Positions 55,227 to 64,000 are shown, counted from the first letter of the stretch. The stretch: 64,000 nucleotides of DNA from an uncultured Burkholderiaceae bacterium (GCA_937871985.1 CALMPB010000369.1:1-64000); one strand, 5' to 3'. Program-made: numbers and translations. The notes: generated by a model not told the origin, from the sequence alone.

Positions 55227-55964
55227 TCATCCGCGCACAGTCAGATCAGCAGATGCCCTGTCATTTGGCCGCTTTAAAACCGAGAGCAACTTGGCCGGCA
55301 ACGGCTTGCGTGACAGCGAAGCCGCCTCTGCCGCAGGAACGCCATAAAGCCGAAGCATCAGATCGGAAAAATGCATCCCGACCGAATCGGACAGATCTTC
55401 CACGAGCATATTCCTGATGACAGCGATCAACCCCCCAAGCGTAATGGCTATCGCCGTATCCAAGTCGGGAATGATGAAGCGCCCCTCCCGCGCACCCCTT
55501 TCCAGAGTGACGGCGGCCCTCTCTTTGAATGTCTTCTGCATCTGGGGAAGCGCATCTTGCGCCCGGACGATAAACCAACCCCACACTGGATCAAGGTGCG
55601 CTTTTTTAATGATCAAGCGCTGCACGAAGCTGACAGTCAATGCGGGATCAGTCGTGGTTTCCCGGGCCAGATCCAGCACTTTCGCCAGATCTTCCGTTTG
55701 CAACTCGAACACGGCATGCGCGATTTCTTCTTTCGACGAAAAATGATTGTAGAAACTGCCGAAACCGACATCCGCCTCTTCAGCTATTTCCGCGATTGTG
55801 GCGCGCTCGACGCCAGATCGCGCCATCACGGCTTGCGCCGCCATGACCAACTTCATCTTTGTGCGCATGCGCGTACGGTCAGACCGGCGGCCCGGTGTCG
55901 TGCCGCCCTTCTGCTCCAAATCCACTTTCTGGCTTTTTTTCGAGCGCACTCCATTGGAGTCCAT
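55227..55964 (-). CDS. TetR-family regulator of the aromatic cassette
   Basis: The ATG at 55964, with AAAGGAAC upstream, gives 245 residues. The N-terminal 30 residues are polar. The TetR helix-turn-helix is at about 38-82 (LVMAAQAVMARSGVERATIAEIAEEADVGFGSFYNHFSSKEE), followed by a helical ligand domain. It is divergent from the MhpA-like gene and probably represses it and the genes downstream. Confidence 0.88.
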   Translation of the reverse strand: MDSNGVRSKKSQKVDLEQKGGTTPGRRSDRTRMRTKMKLVMAAQAVMARSGVERATIAEIAEEADVGFGSFYNHFSSKEEIAHAVFELQTEDLAKVLDLARETTTDPALTVSFVQRLIIKKAHLDPVWGWFIVRAQDALPQMQKTFKERAAVTLERGAREGRFIIPDLDTAIAITLGGLIAVIRNMLVEDLSDSVGMHFSDLMLRLYGVPAAEAASLSRKPLPAKLLSVLKRPNDRASADLTVRG

Positions 55965-56061
55965 TGCCGGTTCCTTTCTTCTCTGACGGTCGCTTCTCAG
56001 TCGTCGAGGACCCGCTCTCAACGACGTGTCCTGTTCTCGACGTAATGTACTTCATTTATTA

Positions 56062-56084
56062 TTGACATATTTATCATAAATGAT
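56062..56084 (+). promoter_or_regulatory. Promoter -35 box with overlapping palindromic operator
   Basis: A consensus TTGACA (56062-56067) is followed at 56073-56084 by the palindrome ATCAT-AA-ATGAT, within the -35/-10 spacer. This is the usual site for a TetR repressor to block transcription. The -10 box after it is not clear. The element lies before the MhpA-like gene. Confidence 0.6.
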
Positions 56085-56138
56085 GAAAATATCAGAAATA
56101 AACAAAACAACGACCTGGATATTCATATCAAAGAGACA

Positions 56139-57731
56139 ATGATGAGCAGACTCAATCACACATACGACTTCGACATCGTGCAAATCGGGTACGGTCCGGT
56201 TGGCCAGACATTTGCAGCGCTTGCCGGGCAGCGGGGATGCCGCGTAGCGGTTTTCGAACGCTTTCCCACCCTTTATGGTTTGCCCCGGGCGGGTCATATC
56301 GACCACGAAATCATGCGTACTTTCCAATCGCTGGGTTGCGCAGAGGCCATCGAAAAAAATGCGCTGCGCTCCAACAAATACGAATGGCGCAACGCATCCG
56401 GCCAGTTGTTGATCGATTTCGAATGGAATTCCGAAGGCATATCGGGCTGGCCATCGGACTATCTCGTGTTTCAGCCCGATATCGAAGCCGCACTCGACAG
56501 TGTGGTCAACGCCACGAATACCGTCTCGGTAAACATGGGATGGGAAGCGGTGGAGATTGCCCAACATTCCGATCACGTCCAGATCACGGTTCGCAATGCC
56601 TCCGATCCCGGCACGACCAGGAAAGTAACGGCGCGCTATCTTGTCGCCGCCGACGGCGGCAATAGTTTCACACGCAGGGAACTCGGCCTGGACTGGGATG
56701 ATCTCGGGTTCAGCCAGCCCTGGCTGGTCGTTGATTTCCAGGAAAAACGCCCGCTCTCGCTCCCCTTCGAAAATGGCCAGATCTGCGACCCCTCTCGACC
56801 CATGTGTCTATTCCAACTTGGCAAAAACCACAGGCGCTTTTCATATATGATCAAGCCCGGCGAAGAAGACTGGGCAAAGCAATCCGAAGCGGCATGGGCG
56901 CTTGTCCGACCCTGGGTCGGGCCGGAGGACGTGACGCTTATCCGTCAAACTACCTACGTCTTCGAGTCGAAACTGCTCGCGGACTGGAAAGTCGGGAGAG
57001 TCCTGTTCATTGGCGATTCCGCGCACGTGATGCCGCCGTTCATGGGGCAGGGAATGTGTTCGGGCATCCGGGACGCCGCGAACCTTGCCTGGAAGATCGC
57101 GTTGGTTCTTTCAGGCCGATGCACCGAAGACCTTCTCGATACTTACTGTCTTGAACGAAAGCCACATGTGGCGGACTACATCCGCCTTTCCATGGAGGTA
57201 GGCCGGATCAGCTGCACTACCGATCCCACGGCCGCGCGAAAGCGCGATGAAGCGCTGCTCGCGGGCGCAAGACCTCCGGCTCCGGTTCTCCCCAACCTCG
57301 TCTCGGGAGTGCTCATGCCGGAGCCAAGCCCGCTCGAGTCGGAACTTGTCGGAAAACTTGGCCCCCAAGGCAGAATCAACCATGATCGCCGTATAGGACG
57401 TGCCGACGACCTGCTGGGTACTGGCTGGCATTTAATCTGTCTTCATAGCCTTACGCCATTTCTGAGTCCCACATCGCAAACTGTCCTCCAAAATATAGAC
57501 GCGAAAACGCTTGATCTGAGCATAAACGACACGATCGACATCGACGGCTACTACCGCGACTATCTTGAATCGCACAACATATCGGCAATCCTGGTCAGAC
57601 CAGACTTCTACATCTATTGCGCCGCCGAACTTCCTGCGCGTTTGAACTCCGCCATCGAACAATTAGGCGACATGCTTTCGCCCCCGAGTAAGGCAGCCAC
57701 CCCGCTACGACATGATGGTGCAACCGTCTGA
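56139..57731 (+). CDS. MhpA-like FAD-dependent aromatic hydroxylase
   Basis: A 530-residue flavoprotein hydroxylase of the MhpA (3-(3-hydroxyphenyl)propionate hydroxylase) type. Motifs are the GXGXXG region IVQIGYGPVGQTFAALAGQRG, GLPRAGHIDHEIMR, the DG motif VAADGGNSF and the GD motif RVLFIGDSAHVMPPFMGQGMCSGIRDA. The C-terminal thioredoxin-like domain follows. It hydroxylates a phenolic ring next to an existing hydroxyl. It is the first gene of a three-gene plus-strand operon. In mhp pathways a ring-cleaving dioxygenase follows, but here a hydrolase does, which makes the substrate uncertain. Confidence 0.9.
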   Translation: MMSRLNHTYDFDIVQIGYGPVGQTFAALAGQRGCRVAVFERFPTLYGLPRAGHIDHEIMRTFQSLGCAEAIEKNALRSNKYEWRNASGQLLIDFEWNSEGISGWPSDYLVFQPDIEAALDSVVNATNTVSVNMGWEAVEIAQHSDHVQITVRNASDPGTTRKVTARYLVAADGGNSFTRRELGLDWDDLGFSQPWLVVDFQEKRPLSLPFENGQICDPSRPMCLFQLGKNHRRFSYMIKPGEEDWAKQSEAAWALVRPWVGPEDVTLIRQTTYVFESKLLADWKVGRVLFIGDSAHVMPPFMGQGMCSGIRDAANLAWKIALVLSGRCTEDLLDTYCLERKPHVADYIRLSMEVGRISCTTDPTAARKRDEALLAGARPPAPVLPNLVSGVLMPEPSPLESELVGKLGPQGRINHDRRIGRADDLLGTGWHLICLHSLTPFLSPTSQTVLQNIDAKTLDLSINDTIDIDGYYRDYLESHNISAILVRPDFYIYCAAELPARLNSAIEQLGDMLSPPSKAATPLRHDGATV

Positions 57732-57742
57732 GCCAACAATCT

Positions 57743-58936
57743 ATGAGCCCTACCCCATTGAAAACAGCCGTGAACCCAAGGGCCGAATTTCCCTGGTCAA
57801 TCCCTTGCGATCCCGAAAAAGTGCCGGCGCCCCTCGTCCCCGGCTTCGTGTCCGAGGAAAAGCGGGCCGAACTGGATGCTCTTTTACGCGCCATGCCTCC
57901 ATCCCGGCTACTCAGCAACGGCATGGAATATGCGGACGTACAAAACCTTCGCTCAATGGCGGAAGCCGGCATTGATTGGGTCGAAGCCGGCTCCTGGCTG
58001 GGTGAAAGAAATTTGCGATTGGCGCACATAGCGCTTGCGGGCGGTCATAGGATCACTGCCCGTTCGTATTTTCGCTGGGCGTCGGCCTGCTTCCGATTCG
58101 CCCAGAACGCAATCACTTCTGACACCCAGGTCAAAAAAGATATCTACAGCCGCATGATGGCGGCGTTCTCGCAGGCGGCCTCTTTGGACGATCAACCGAT
58201 CGAACATTGGTCCACACGCTACGAAGACGGGCGCATATGCGGCTGGCTAATGCGTCCAGCGGCACCCAGGATATCGCCTCTTGTAATTGTCCTGGGTGGC
58301 TTCGATGGTTGGCGCGAAGAGCACCACGTCAGCGCCACGGCACTCGTCGAACGAGGAATGTCTGTGCTTCTTGTCGACGCACCCGGACAAGGCGAATCCC
58401 GACTGTTCCACCATCTCTTTCTGACAAGCGAGGCTCACCGGGCCTTCTCCCGAATAATCGACGTCCTGTCCAACGACCCGAAAATATCGGGCCGCTTCGG
58501 CATTTGGGGAAACAGCTTCGGCGGATGCTTGGCGGCGCAGGCCGCCATCGCGGACAAGCGCTTGATTGCATGCTGTGTCAACGGAGGAGCAAGCAGGCCC
58601 CTTGAATTTCCAGAAAAATATCCGCGCCTCTTCAATAAAGTCGAGGCAATGATCGGCACCATGGGCGTTGACCATGCCATTGCCTTCCTGGAGGCCATCG
58701 AGCTATCTACATCGCTGGGCGAACTACGCTGCCCATTGCTCCAACTGCACAGCGAACTGGATCCGGTGTTCAGCCTTGCGAACGCGCGGAGGATCCATGA
58801 TCTGGCCAGCTCCGAGGACAAGACCTTGCTGATTTGGGGCGATGGCGATCACTGCATATACAACCATGCGGCCGAGCGCAATTGCGCAGTAGCCGACTGG
58901 TTTTACGAAAGACTGCACCCGCTACGTGGCACCTAA
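57743..58936 (+). CDS. Alpha/beta hydrolase, FrsA / dihydroxypseudooxynicotine hydrolase-like
   Basis: A 397-residue hydrolase with a helical N-terminal domain (1-155) and a C-terminal alpha/beta hydrolase domain. The triad is likely Ser258 (GNSFGG), Asp340 (HSELDPV) and His370 (GDHCIYNH). This N-domain build is that of 2,6-dihydroxypseudooxynicotine hydrolase, which cleaves a C-C bond next to a ring ketone. It starts 11 bp after the hydroxylase gene. Ester hydrolysis is the alternative function. Confidence 0.82.
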   Translation: MSPTPLKTAVNPRAEFPWSIPCDPEKVPAPLVPGFVSEEKRAELDALLRAMPPSRLLSNGMEYADVQNLRSMAEAGIDWVEAGSWLGERNLRLAHIALAGGHRITARSYFRWASACFRFAQNAITSDTQVKKDIYSRMMAAFSQAASLDDQPIEHWSTRYEDGRICGWLMRPAAPRISPLVIVLGGFDGWREEHHVSATALVERGMSVLLVDAPGQGESRLFHHLFLTSEAHRAFSRIIDVLSNDPKISGRFGIWGNSFGGCLAAQAAIADKRLIACCVNGGASRPLEFPEKYPRLFNKVEAMIGTMGVDHAIAFLEAIELSTSLGELRCPLLQLHSELDPVFSLANARRIHDLASSEDKTLLIWGDGDHCIYNHAAERNCAVADWFYERLHPLRGT

Positions 58937-58985
58937 GCGCGTCAACTCTGCAATAACAACGAACAATGGATCCAAGGAGACGACT

Positions 58986-60377
58986 ATGAATTCTGCTTCA
59001 ATCGATCTGTCGCGGGTGTCGAGCGATGGAAAATTAACGCGATTCCACCTTTACCTGCTCTTATTGACGTCATTACTGACGCTGCTTGACGGCTACGATA
59101 TTACTGCCATAAGTTTTGCCGCTCCAGAGCTGGCAAAAGCATGGAGCATTGCGGACAAATCGGCTTTCTCGCCCGTGTTCGCCTCGAGTCTCGTCGGCAT
59201 TTTGATCGGAGCACCATTATTCGGATGGTTTGGCGACCGCTACGGACGCAAGCCTGCCGTGATAGTGTCCTGCTTGATATTCGGGAGCCTCACTCTCGGG
59301 ATGACGGTGGCCACATCTTTGGATCAACTCGTTATCTTGCGGCTCATCACCGGCATCGGTCTAGGAGGGCTGCTTCCCAATGCCTCAGCATTGAATGTCG
59401 AATATGCGCCCGCCCGATATCGCGCGACAATGATCATCATCATGTACATTGGTACAGCGCTGGGAGGCGCCATACCAGGAGCCATTGCGGCGTTGCTCGT
59501 TCCCCATCATGGCTGGCAAATCCTTTTTCTGATCGGTGGCATTCTTCCTATTATTGGCGCCGCCGCCATATGGCTCTGGCTTCCCGAGTCCGCCAGATAC
59601 CTCGCCATCAAGAAGCAACGCAACGACGAGGCTGTACGGTCGCTGAACTCACCGAAGGCTGCTCAATCAAGTCCATCGTCCCAAGACTCGTTCGCCGTCA
59701 ATGGGAAAAAGCCCTCTTCAAGTGTGTCGTTCAGAATGCTTTTCAAAGACGGCCTGAAAATGGCAACACCACTGTTGTGGCTGCTGTTTATCGCCAACCT
59801 GATGGGCTATTTTTTCTTGATGAGCTGGACGCCGCTCCTCTTGGCTGGCTCGAACGTTTCGATTGCAAAAGCCGCGATCGCATTATCCATCTTCCAGCTC
59901 GGCGGAATCGCGGGAGGACTTTGCATTGCCCGGCCACTGGATAAATGGGGTCCCGTACCTGTGATCGTCTTCTTTATTGCCGCCGTTCCGGTCATAGGCA
60001 GCATCGGGTTCGTCGGATCGGCGGGTTCGGAACTACTGCTAATGCTAATCATATTTTTCGGAGGCTTTTTCACACTTGGCATCCAATTGGGGCTGAACGC
60101 GATGTCCGTAATGATTTACCCGACGATTGTGCGCTCATACGGGGCAGGCTGGGCGCTGGGAATCGGCAGGCTGGGATCGATACTTGGTCCCGTCCTCGGG
60201 GGCCTGCTTATCGCCGCCAACCTGTCCATAAAAAGCCTGTATCTCGTCGGCGCCATCCCCTTCGCGGTTGGGGCGATTGGAGCAATCGCTCTTGGTGTCG
60301 TATCCAAACGCCAATTCGATGGCCGCATACTGGCGGATGCCGACACGGCGTCAAATAATCAGGCATCCGCCGGCTGA
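58986..60377 (+). CDS. MFS transporter, aromatic acid:H+ symporter (AAHS) family
   Basis: The ATG at 58986, preceded by AAGGAGAC, gives 463 residues; an upstream start at 58926 overlaps the hydrolase gene. Twelve membrane helices are expected. Diagnostic motifs are DGYD at 35-38 in helix 1 and GDRYGRKP at 83-90, both hallmarks of AAHS transporters such as PcaK. It imports an aromatic or heteroaromatic acid, most likely the substrate of the preceding enzymes. Confidence 0.92.
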   Translation: MNSASIDLSRVSSDGKLTRFHLYLLLLTSLLTLLDGYDITAISFAAPELAKAWSIADKSAFSPVFASSLVGILIGAPLFGWFGDRYGRKPAVIVSCLIFGSLTLGMTVATSLDQLVILRLITGIGLGGLLPNASALNVEYAPARYRATMIIIMYIGTALGGAIPGAIAALLVPHHGWQILFLIGGILPIIGAAAIWLWLPESARYLAIKKQRNDEAVRSLNSPKAAQSSPSSQDSFAVNGKKPSSSVSFRMLFKDGLKMATPLLWLLFIANLMGYFFLMSWTPLLLAGSNVSIAKAAIALSIFQLGGIAGGLCIARPLDKWGPVPVIVFFIAAVPVIGSIGFVGSAGSELLLMLIIFFGGFFTLGIQLGLNAMSVMIYPTIVRSYGAGWALGIGRLGSILGPVLGGLLIAANLSIKSLYLVGAIPFAVGAIGAIALGVVSKRQFDGRILADADTASNNQASAG

Positions 60378-60482
60378 CACCGCAATCCGGACAATCCGAA
60401 ACGGACAAATACGTTCAACAAGCACGACGCGAGGCGGGAAAGCTGGCATCGTAGGGATCCGACTTTCGACACGGATGGATCC

Positions 60483-61160
60483 ATGCCCCGCCAGTCTTTC
60501 GCCGCCGCCCCGGAACGCCCCCGCGAGCGCCTGCTTGCCCACGGCGCCCACTCGCTCACCTCGCCGGAACTCCTGGCCATCGTGCTGCGCACCGGCATCC
60601 GCGGCCAAAGCGCCATTACGCTGGGGCGCCAGCTTATCGAGCATTTCAACGGCCTGCGGGGCTTGCTGGACGCCGATCTGCGCACGCTCATGGCCCAACC
60701 CGGCCTGGGCCTGGCCAAAGCCTGCGAACTGCAAGCCATCCACGAACTCAATCGCCGCGCCCTGGCCGAAGAACTGCGCCTGGGCCAGGCGCTGGATCAG
60801 CCGCAGCGGGTCAAGCACTACTGCATCGCCACGCTGGGCCATCTCAAGGTCGAACACTGTTTTGCGCTCTACCTGGACAGCCAGTACCGGCTGATCACCT
60901 CCGAAGAGCTCGCCCGCGGCACCCTGACCCAAGCCTCGGTCTATCCCCGCGAGGTCATCAAGGCCAGCCTCAAGCACCATGCCGCCGCGCTCATCCTGGC
61001 CCACAACCATCCGTCGGGCGTTTCCGAGCCCAGCCAGGCCGACCTCGCCCTGACCCGGCACTTGAAGCAGGCACTGGCCCTGGTCGACATCCGCTTGCTG
61101 GATCACCTCATCGTCACGGCGAACGGCGCCATTTCGCTGGCGGAACGCGGCCATGTCTGA
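60483..61160 (+). CDS. radC: RadC/JAB-domain protein
   Basis: The 225-residue protein has the N-terminal helix-hairpin-helix region (about 20-90) and the C-terminal JAB domain with the metal motif LILAHNHPSG (His174, His176) and Asp187. It is the usual length. Its cellular role is unsettled despite the historic DNA-repair name. It has 105 bp between it and the aromatic transporter, with no shared function evident. Confidence 0.93.
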   Translation: MPRQSFAAAPERPRERLLAHGAHSLTSPELLAIVLRTGIRGQSAITLGRQLIEHFNGLRGLLDADLRTLMAQPGLGLAKACELQAIHELNRRALAEELRLGQALDQPQRVKHYCIATLGHLKVEHCFALYLDSQYRLITSEELARGTLTQASVYPREVIKASLKHHAAALILAHNHPSGVSEPSQADLALTRHLKQALALVDIRLLDHLIVTANGAISLAERGHV

Positions 61161-61221
61161 CTGTGCGGGGCAAATACCAGGATGGCGCCGCCGCCCCATC
61201 GTCCCGCTTTCAGGAAGCCCT

Positions 61222-61250
61222 TTGAAAACAAGCCACTGGCGTGCTAGAAT
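61222..61250 (+). promoter_or_regulatory. Promoter of rpmE2
   Basis: TTGAAA (61222-61227) and TAGAAT (61245-61250) are separated by exactly 17 bp, a near-consensus sigma-70 promoter. The transcript would begin about 110 bases before the rpmE2 ATG, giving a leader with room for regulation; no riboswitch is recognised in it. Confidence 0.75.
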
Positions 61251-61365
61251 TACGAGTTAATTTGGATACGTGATCAAAATGGCGCTTGCGAATTCATGCG
61301 CGTTTCGATCGGCGACCCGTTTTTTGAAAGCAACCGGATCCTAGCGGATCCAACAGGATATCACC

Positions 61366-61632
61366 ATGAAAGAAGGCATCCACCCCGAATACCGCGAAGT
61401 GGTGTTCTTGGATCAGCAAACGGGCAGCAAGTTTATTTCGCGCTCGACTCTGGCCAGCCGCGAAACCATCGACCTCGATGGCAAAACCTACCCGCTTTTC
61501 AAGTGTGAAGTTACCTCCGAATCGCATCCGTTCTACACCGGCGCTCAAACGCGTATCGTGGAAACCGGCCGCGTCGAGAAATTCCGCGCTCGTTTTGCCC
61601 GCACCGCCGGCACCGTCAAGAAAGCTTCGTAA
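61366..61632 (+). CDS. rpmE2: 50S ribosomal protein L31 type B
   Basis: The 88-residue protein is L31 type B (non-zinc form): [20 protein letters not shown] at the start and [18 protein letters not shown] at the end. It has a single cysteine (Cys47) and lacks the CxxC pairs of the zinc-binding L31. AGGATAT precedes the ATG. A strong terminator follows. The zinc form, if present, is elsewhere. Confidence 0.97.
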   Translation: MKEGIHPEYREVVFLDQQTGSKFISRSTLASRETIDLDGKTYPLFKCEVTSESHPFYTGAQTRIVETGRVEKFRARFARTAGTVKKAS

Positions 61633-61688
61633 GCACCGGCTTGCCGCCCAAGCGGCAAGAAGTGCGAAGGGCCTGTTTTTACAAGCCC

Positions 61689-61724
61689 CAACAAAAAGGC
61701 AGCCTGCGGGCTGCCTTTTTGTTG
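61689..61724 (+). terminator. Rho-independent terminator of rpmE2
   Basis: A perfect 16-bp inverted repeat (CAACAAAAAGGCAGCC and its complement) encloses a TGCG loop, and the second arm itself includes TTTTTG. It is 57 bp after the rpmE2 stop and 51 bp before the next gene. Confidence 0.92.
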
Positions 61725-61774
61725 CCTTTTTACTTTAAGATGGCTGCGTCATTCATTTAAATTCCGCCGACTCC

Positions 61775-63520
61775 GTGGCTCCACAAGAATCCCGCCTGAC
61801 CCCGGCCCGCCTGACCGCGCCGGCAACCACCAAGCTGCCCAGGCTACTGCTATTGCTGCTGGGCGTCGTCTACATCTTTGCCGGCCTGTATTTCCGGGAT
61901 CCCTGGAAAAGCGACGACGTCGTCGGCCTGGCCACCATGCTTACCGCCCTGCATGGGCCGGCGCACGCCCTCTGGCTGCCTCAGATCGGCGACATGGCCC
62001 ACGCCCAGGACGGCCCGCTTCCCATGTGGATCGGCGCGTTCAGCATCTGGCTGTTCAGCCCGTTGTTCGAGTTTTTCACCTCGTCGCTGGACGCCGCCAT
62101 CATCGCCTCGCGGCTGCCGAATTTTCTGTGGTTCGGGATCATCCTGTGGTCCATCTGGTACGGCACGTATCTGCTGGGCAGACGCCCCGAACCCCAGCCT
62201 GTGGCGCTGCCCTTCGGCGGCGAGCCCACGGTACGCGACTACGGGCGCATGATCGCCGACGCCGCCCTGCTGCTCATCCTGGCCACGGCGGGCATCATGT
62301 GGCGCCTGCACGAAACCTCCGAGGTTCCCGCCATCATCGCCTTCCAGGCGCTGGCGTTCTATGCCGTCGCCCGCATGCTCGATCACCCGGTATCGGGCGC
62401 CATCACGCTTGGCGTCGCGGTGGGCGCGGCGTTCCTGACCCGCGGGTGGATAGGCGCACTGCCCATCATGCTGGCCGCACCGTTTGCCTTCACCCCGCAT
62501 ACCAGCTTGTGGCACGCCAAGCACTGGCTCATCGTCTCCACCGTCATCGCCGCCAGCCTGATCCTGCTGTGGTGGATTCCAGCCAGCCACCTCAGCCCCT
62601 ACTGGGCCGAAAACTGGTGGCTATGGAACATCGACTCCTTCAACTGGCCCCGCCTTCCAGAGCTGCTCAGCACCTTGCGCGACCTGCCCTGGTTCTTGTG
62701 GCCCACCTGGCCGTTCGCCCTGCTCGCCATCTGGCGCTGGCGATCCTGGCTCTACGCGCCGCACATCTGGATCCCCCTCATGTTCGCAGTGTGGCCGCTG
62801 GTGGTCATGATATTCCTGGTCGATCCCTTCGAGCCCGAATACAGCCTCATGGCCGTTCCCGTCGCGGTGCTTGCGGCCTTCGCCCTGCCCACCCTGCGGC
62901 GCGGCGTCGTCAATTCGCTGGACTGGTTCGCCGTCATGTGCTTTTCCCTGACATGCGTTACCGTATGGCTGGGCTGGGTAGCCCTGCAGACCGGCTGGCC
63001 GGCGCAAATCGCCCACAATATCGCCCGCCAGACACAAGGCTACAACGCCTACGTATCGTGGCCGGCCGTCCTCATCGCCCTTGCCGGCACCGCCTGCTGG
63101 ATCGCGCTGGTGCACTGGCGCCTGCACTCCAAACCGACCGCCCTGTGGCGCGGCACCGTGCTGTCGGCCTGCGGCATTACGCTTACCTGGCTGCTGCTGG
63201 TCACGCTATGGATGCCGGCCCTGGACTACGTGCGCAGCTATCGCGACGTATCGGCCCAGCTCAAGACCGCGCTCGACACGCTCGCCCACCCCGGCGAATG
63301 CGTGCGCGCCTCGGCGCTGGGAACCGGCCAGCGCGCCTCGTTCTACGTCTTCAACAATCTCAATTTCAGCTACGACCCCAAATGCACTTTGGTGCTGCAG
63401 CAAACCTCCCCGCAAAACGTCCGGGACGGCATGGCGGGCTACGGCAATGCGCAGGTATTGTGGGAAGGCAAGCGCGGCCCCGACCGCCACGAAATGTTCC
63501 GTCTGCTGAGAGTCAAATAG
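61775..63520 (+). CDS. ArnT-like glycosyltransferase, family 39 (second copy)
   Basis: A 581-residue polytopic protein of GT39/PMT_2 type, starting with GTG. The first helix (LLLLLLGVVYIFAGLY) is followed by the acidic loop FRDPWKSDDVVGLATM, the catalytic position of the family, and then about ten helices; the C-terminal 110 residues form a periplasmic domain. It is only distantly like the copy at 3879. It precedes a MATE gene. The donor and acceptor are unknown; lipid A or other glycolipids are the usual targets. Confidence 0.82.
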   Translation: MAPQESRLTPARLTAPATTKLPRLLLLLLGVVYIFAGLYFRDPWKSDDVVGLATMLTALHGPAHALWLPQIGDMAHAQDGPLPMWIGAFSIWLFSPLFEFFTSSLDAAIIASRLPNFLWFGIILWSIWYGTYLLGRRPEPQPVALPFGGEPTVRDYGRMIADAALLLILATAGIMWRLHETSEVPAIIAFQALAFYAVARMLDHPVSGAITLGVAVGAAFLTRGWIGALPIMLAAPFAFTPHTSLWHAKHWLIVSTVIAASLILLWWIPASHLSPYWAENWWLWNIDSFNWPRLPELLSTLRDLPWFLWPTWPFALLAIWRWRSWLYAPHIWIPLMFAVWPLVVMIFLVDPFEPEYSLMAVPVAVLAAFALPTLRRGVVNSLDWFAVMCFSLTCVTVWLGWVALQTGWPAQIAHNIARQTQGYNAYVSWPAVLIALAGTACWIALVHWRLHSKPTALWRGTVLSACGITLTWLLLVTLWMPALDYVRSYRDVSAQLKTALDTLAHPGECVRASALGTGQRASFYVFNNLNFSYDPKCTLVLQQTSPQNVRDGMAGYGNAQVLWEGKRGPDRHEMFRLLRVK

Positions 63521-63521
63521 C

Positions 63522-64000
63522 ATGGGCGCTTCAGCGTTGCCGGGCACGCTGCTGTACTACGTAAAGCAAACCCTCAATCACGCATGGCCCGTGCTGGTCA
63601 GCGCCTGGGCGGGTATCGCCTTCGGCGTTCTCGATACCGCCATGGCCGGCCATTCCAGCGCCGCCGACCTGCAGGCCATGTCGCTGTCCGTCTCCATCTA
63701 CATTACGGTGTTCGTAGGGCTGATGGGCGTGGTGCACGCCCTCATCCCCATCATCGGCCAGCATTTCGGAGCCCAGCGCCACGAAGCCGTTGGCCAGGCC
63801 TGGAGTCAGGGCGTGTGGATGGCGCTGGGCCTGTCGGCGGTGGGTATCGCCACCCTGCTGTTTCCTCATGCCTGGCTGGCCATGTCCGGCGACATCGAGC
63901 CCGCCGTGGAGCACGAAATCGCCTGGTATCTGCGAGCCCTGGCCCTGGCGCTTCCCGCCACGCTGGTCTTCCGCACCATTTACGCGCTGGGCACCGCGGT
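63522..64000 (+). CDS. MATE-family efflux transporter, 5' part (cut by window end)
   Basis: The first 159 residues are present; the gene continues beyond the window. The start resembles MATE exporters: WPVLVSAWAGIAFGVLDTAMAG with the conserved aspartate of helix 1, then a second helix and GQHFGAQRHEAVGQAW. The ATG lies 1 bp after the ArnT-like stop, suggesting co-transcription. Members export cationic drugs with sodium or proton exchange. Confidence 0.85.
   Translation, partial: MGASALPGTLLYYVKQTLNHAWPVLVSAWAGIAFGVLDTAMAGHSSAADLQAMSLSVSIYITVFVGLMGVVHALIPIIGQHFGAQRHEAVGQAWSQGVWMALGLSAVGIATLLFPHAWLAMSGDIEPAVEHEIAWYLRALALALPATLVFRTIYALGTA

Overview
The window reads as a chromosomal segment of a high-GC betaproteobacterium of the order Burkholderiales, most likely family Alcaligenaceae (the Bordetella, Achromobacter and Pusillimonas neighbourhood). 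This rests on gene content and style: ispH-fkpB, radC, type B ribosomal protein L31, tandem YcgR-type PilZ proteins, a DUF3300 protein, and many periplasmic-binding-protein transporters tied to aromatic catabolism. The species cannot be named from the sequence alone. I see no transposase, integrase, CRISPR array, rRNA or replication origin.

Layout. 0-9 kb: a FUSC-type membrane exporter, a MetE-core methyltransferase, an 88-residue orphan protein, an ArnT-like glycosyltransferase, an AI-2E-family permease, two tandem YcgR/PilZ proteins, and tRNA-Thr(CGT) with a strong terminator. 9-23 kb: a minus-strand catabolic operon (bicupin, alpha/beta hydrolase, NitT/TauT-type binding protein, extradiol-type VOC dioxygenase, FAD monooxygenase, FAH hydrolase, 2-hydroxyacid dehydrogenase, ABC ATPase and permease, NTF2-like protein, class V aminotransferase, FAD/Fe-S dehydrogenase), followed by a MarR gene and faced by a divergent LysR gene across a perfect 19-bp palindrome. 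24-27 kb: an MtfA-type peptidase, a DUF3300 protein and an IclR regulator.

27.5-33.5 kb: a branched-chain-type (Liv) uptake system with a VanA-like Rieske oxygenase and its own binding protein. 33.6-43.8 kb: a long minus-strand operon with a peptide-type (Dpp-like) ABC transporter whose two ATPases are fused, a two-subunit Rieske dioxygenase, a flavin reductase, an FAH protein and a second Liv-type binding protein. A GntR gene diverges from it. 45-52 kb: 3-hydroxyanthranilate ring-cleavage genes (3HAO, ACMS decarboxylase, 2-aminomuconate deaminase), LysR and a nitroreductase. Divergent from these are a RutA-like flavin monooxygenase, its flavin reductase and an AraC gene. Together these suggest uptake and degradation of nitro- or amino-aromatic compounds, with several pathway steps missing from the window.

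52-64 kb: housekeeping genes (DUF945 protein, ispH, fkpB, radC, rpmE2, an ArnT-like protein and the start of a MATE exporter). A TetR / MhpA-like hydroxylase / C-C hydrolase-like / AAHS transporter cassette lies between fkpB and radC. The overall picture is of several largely self-contained aromatic catabolic units, each with its own regulator and most with a transporter, set among core genes.
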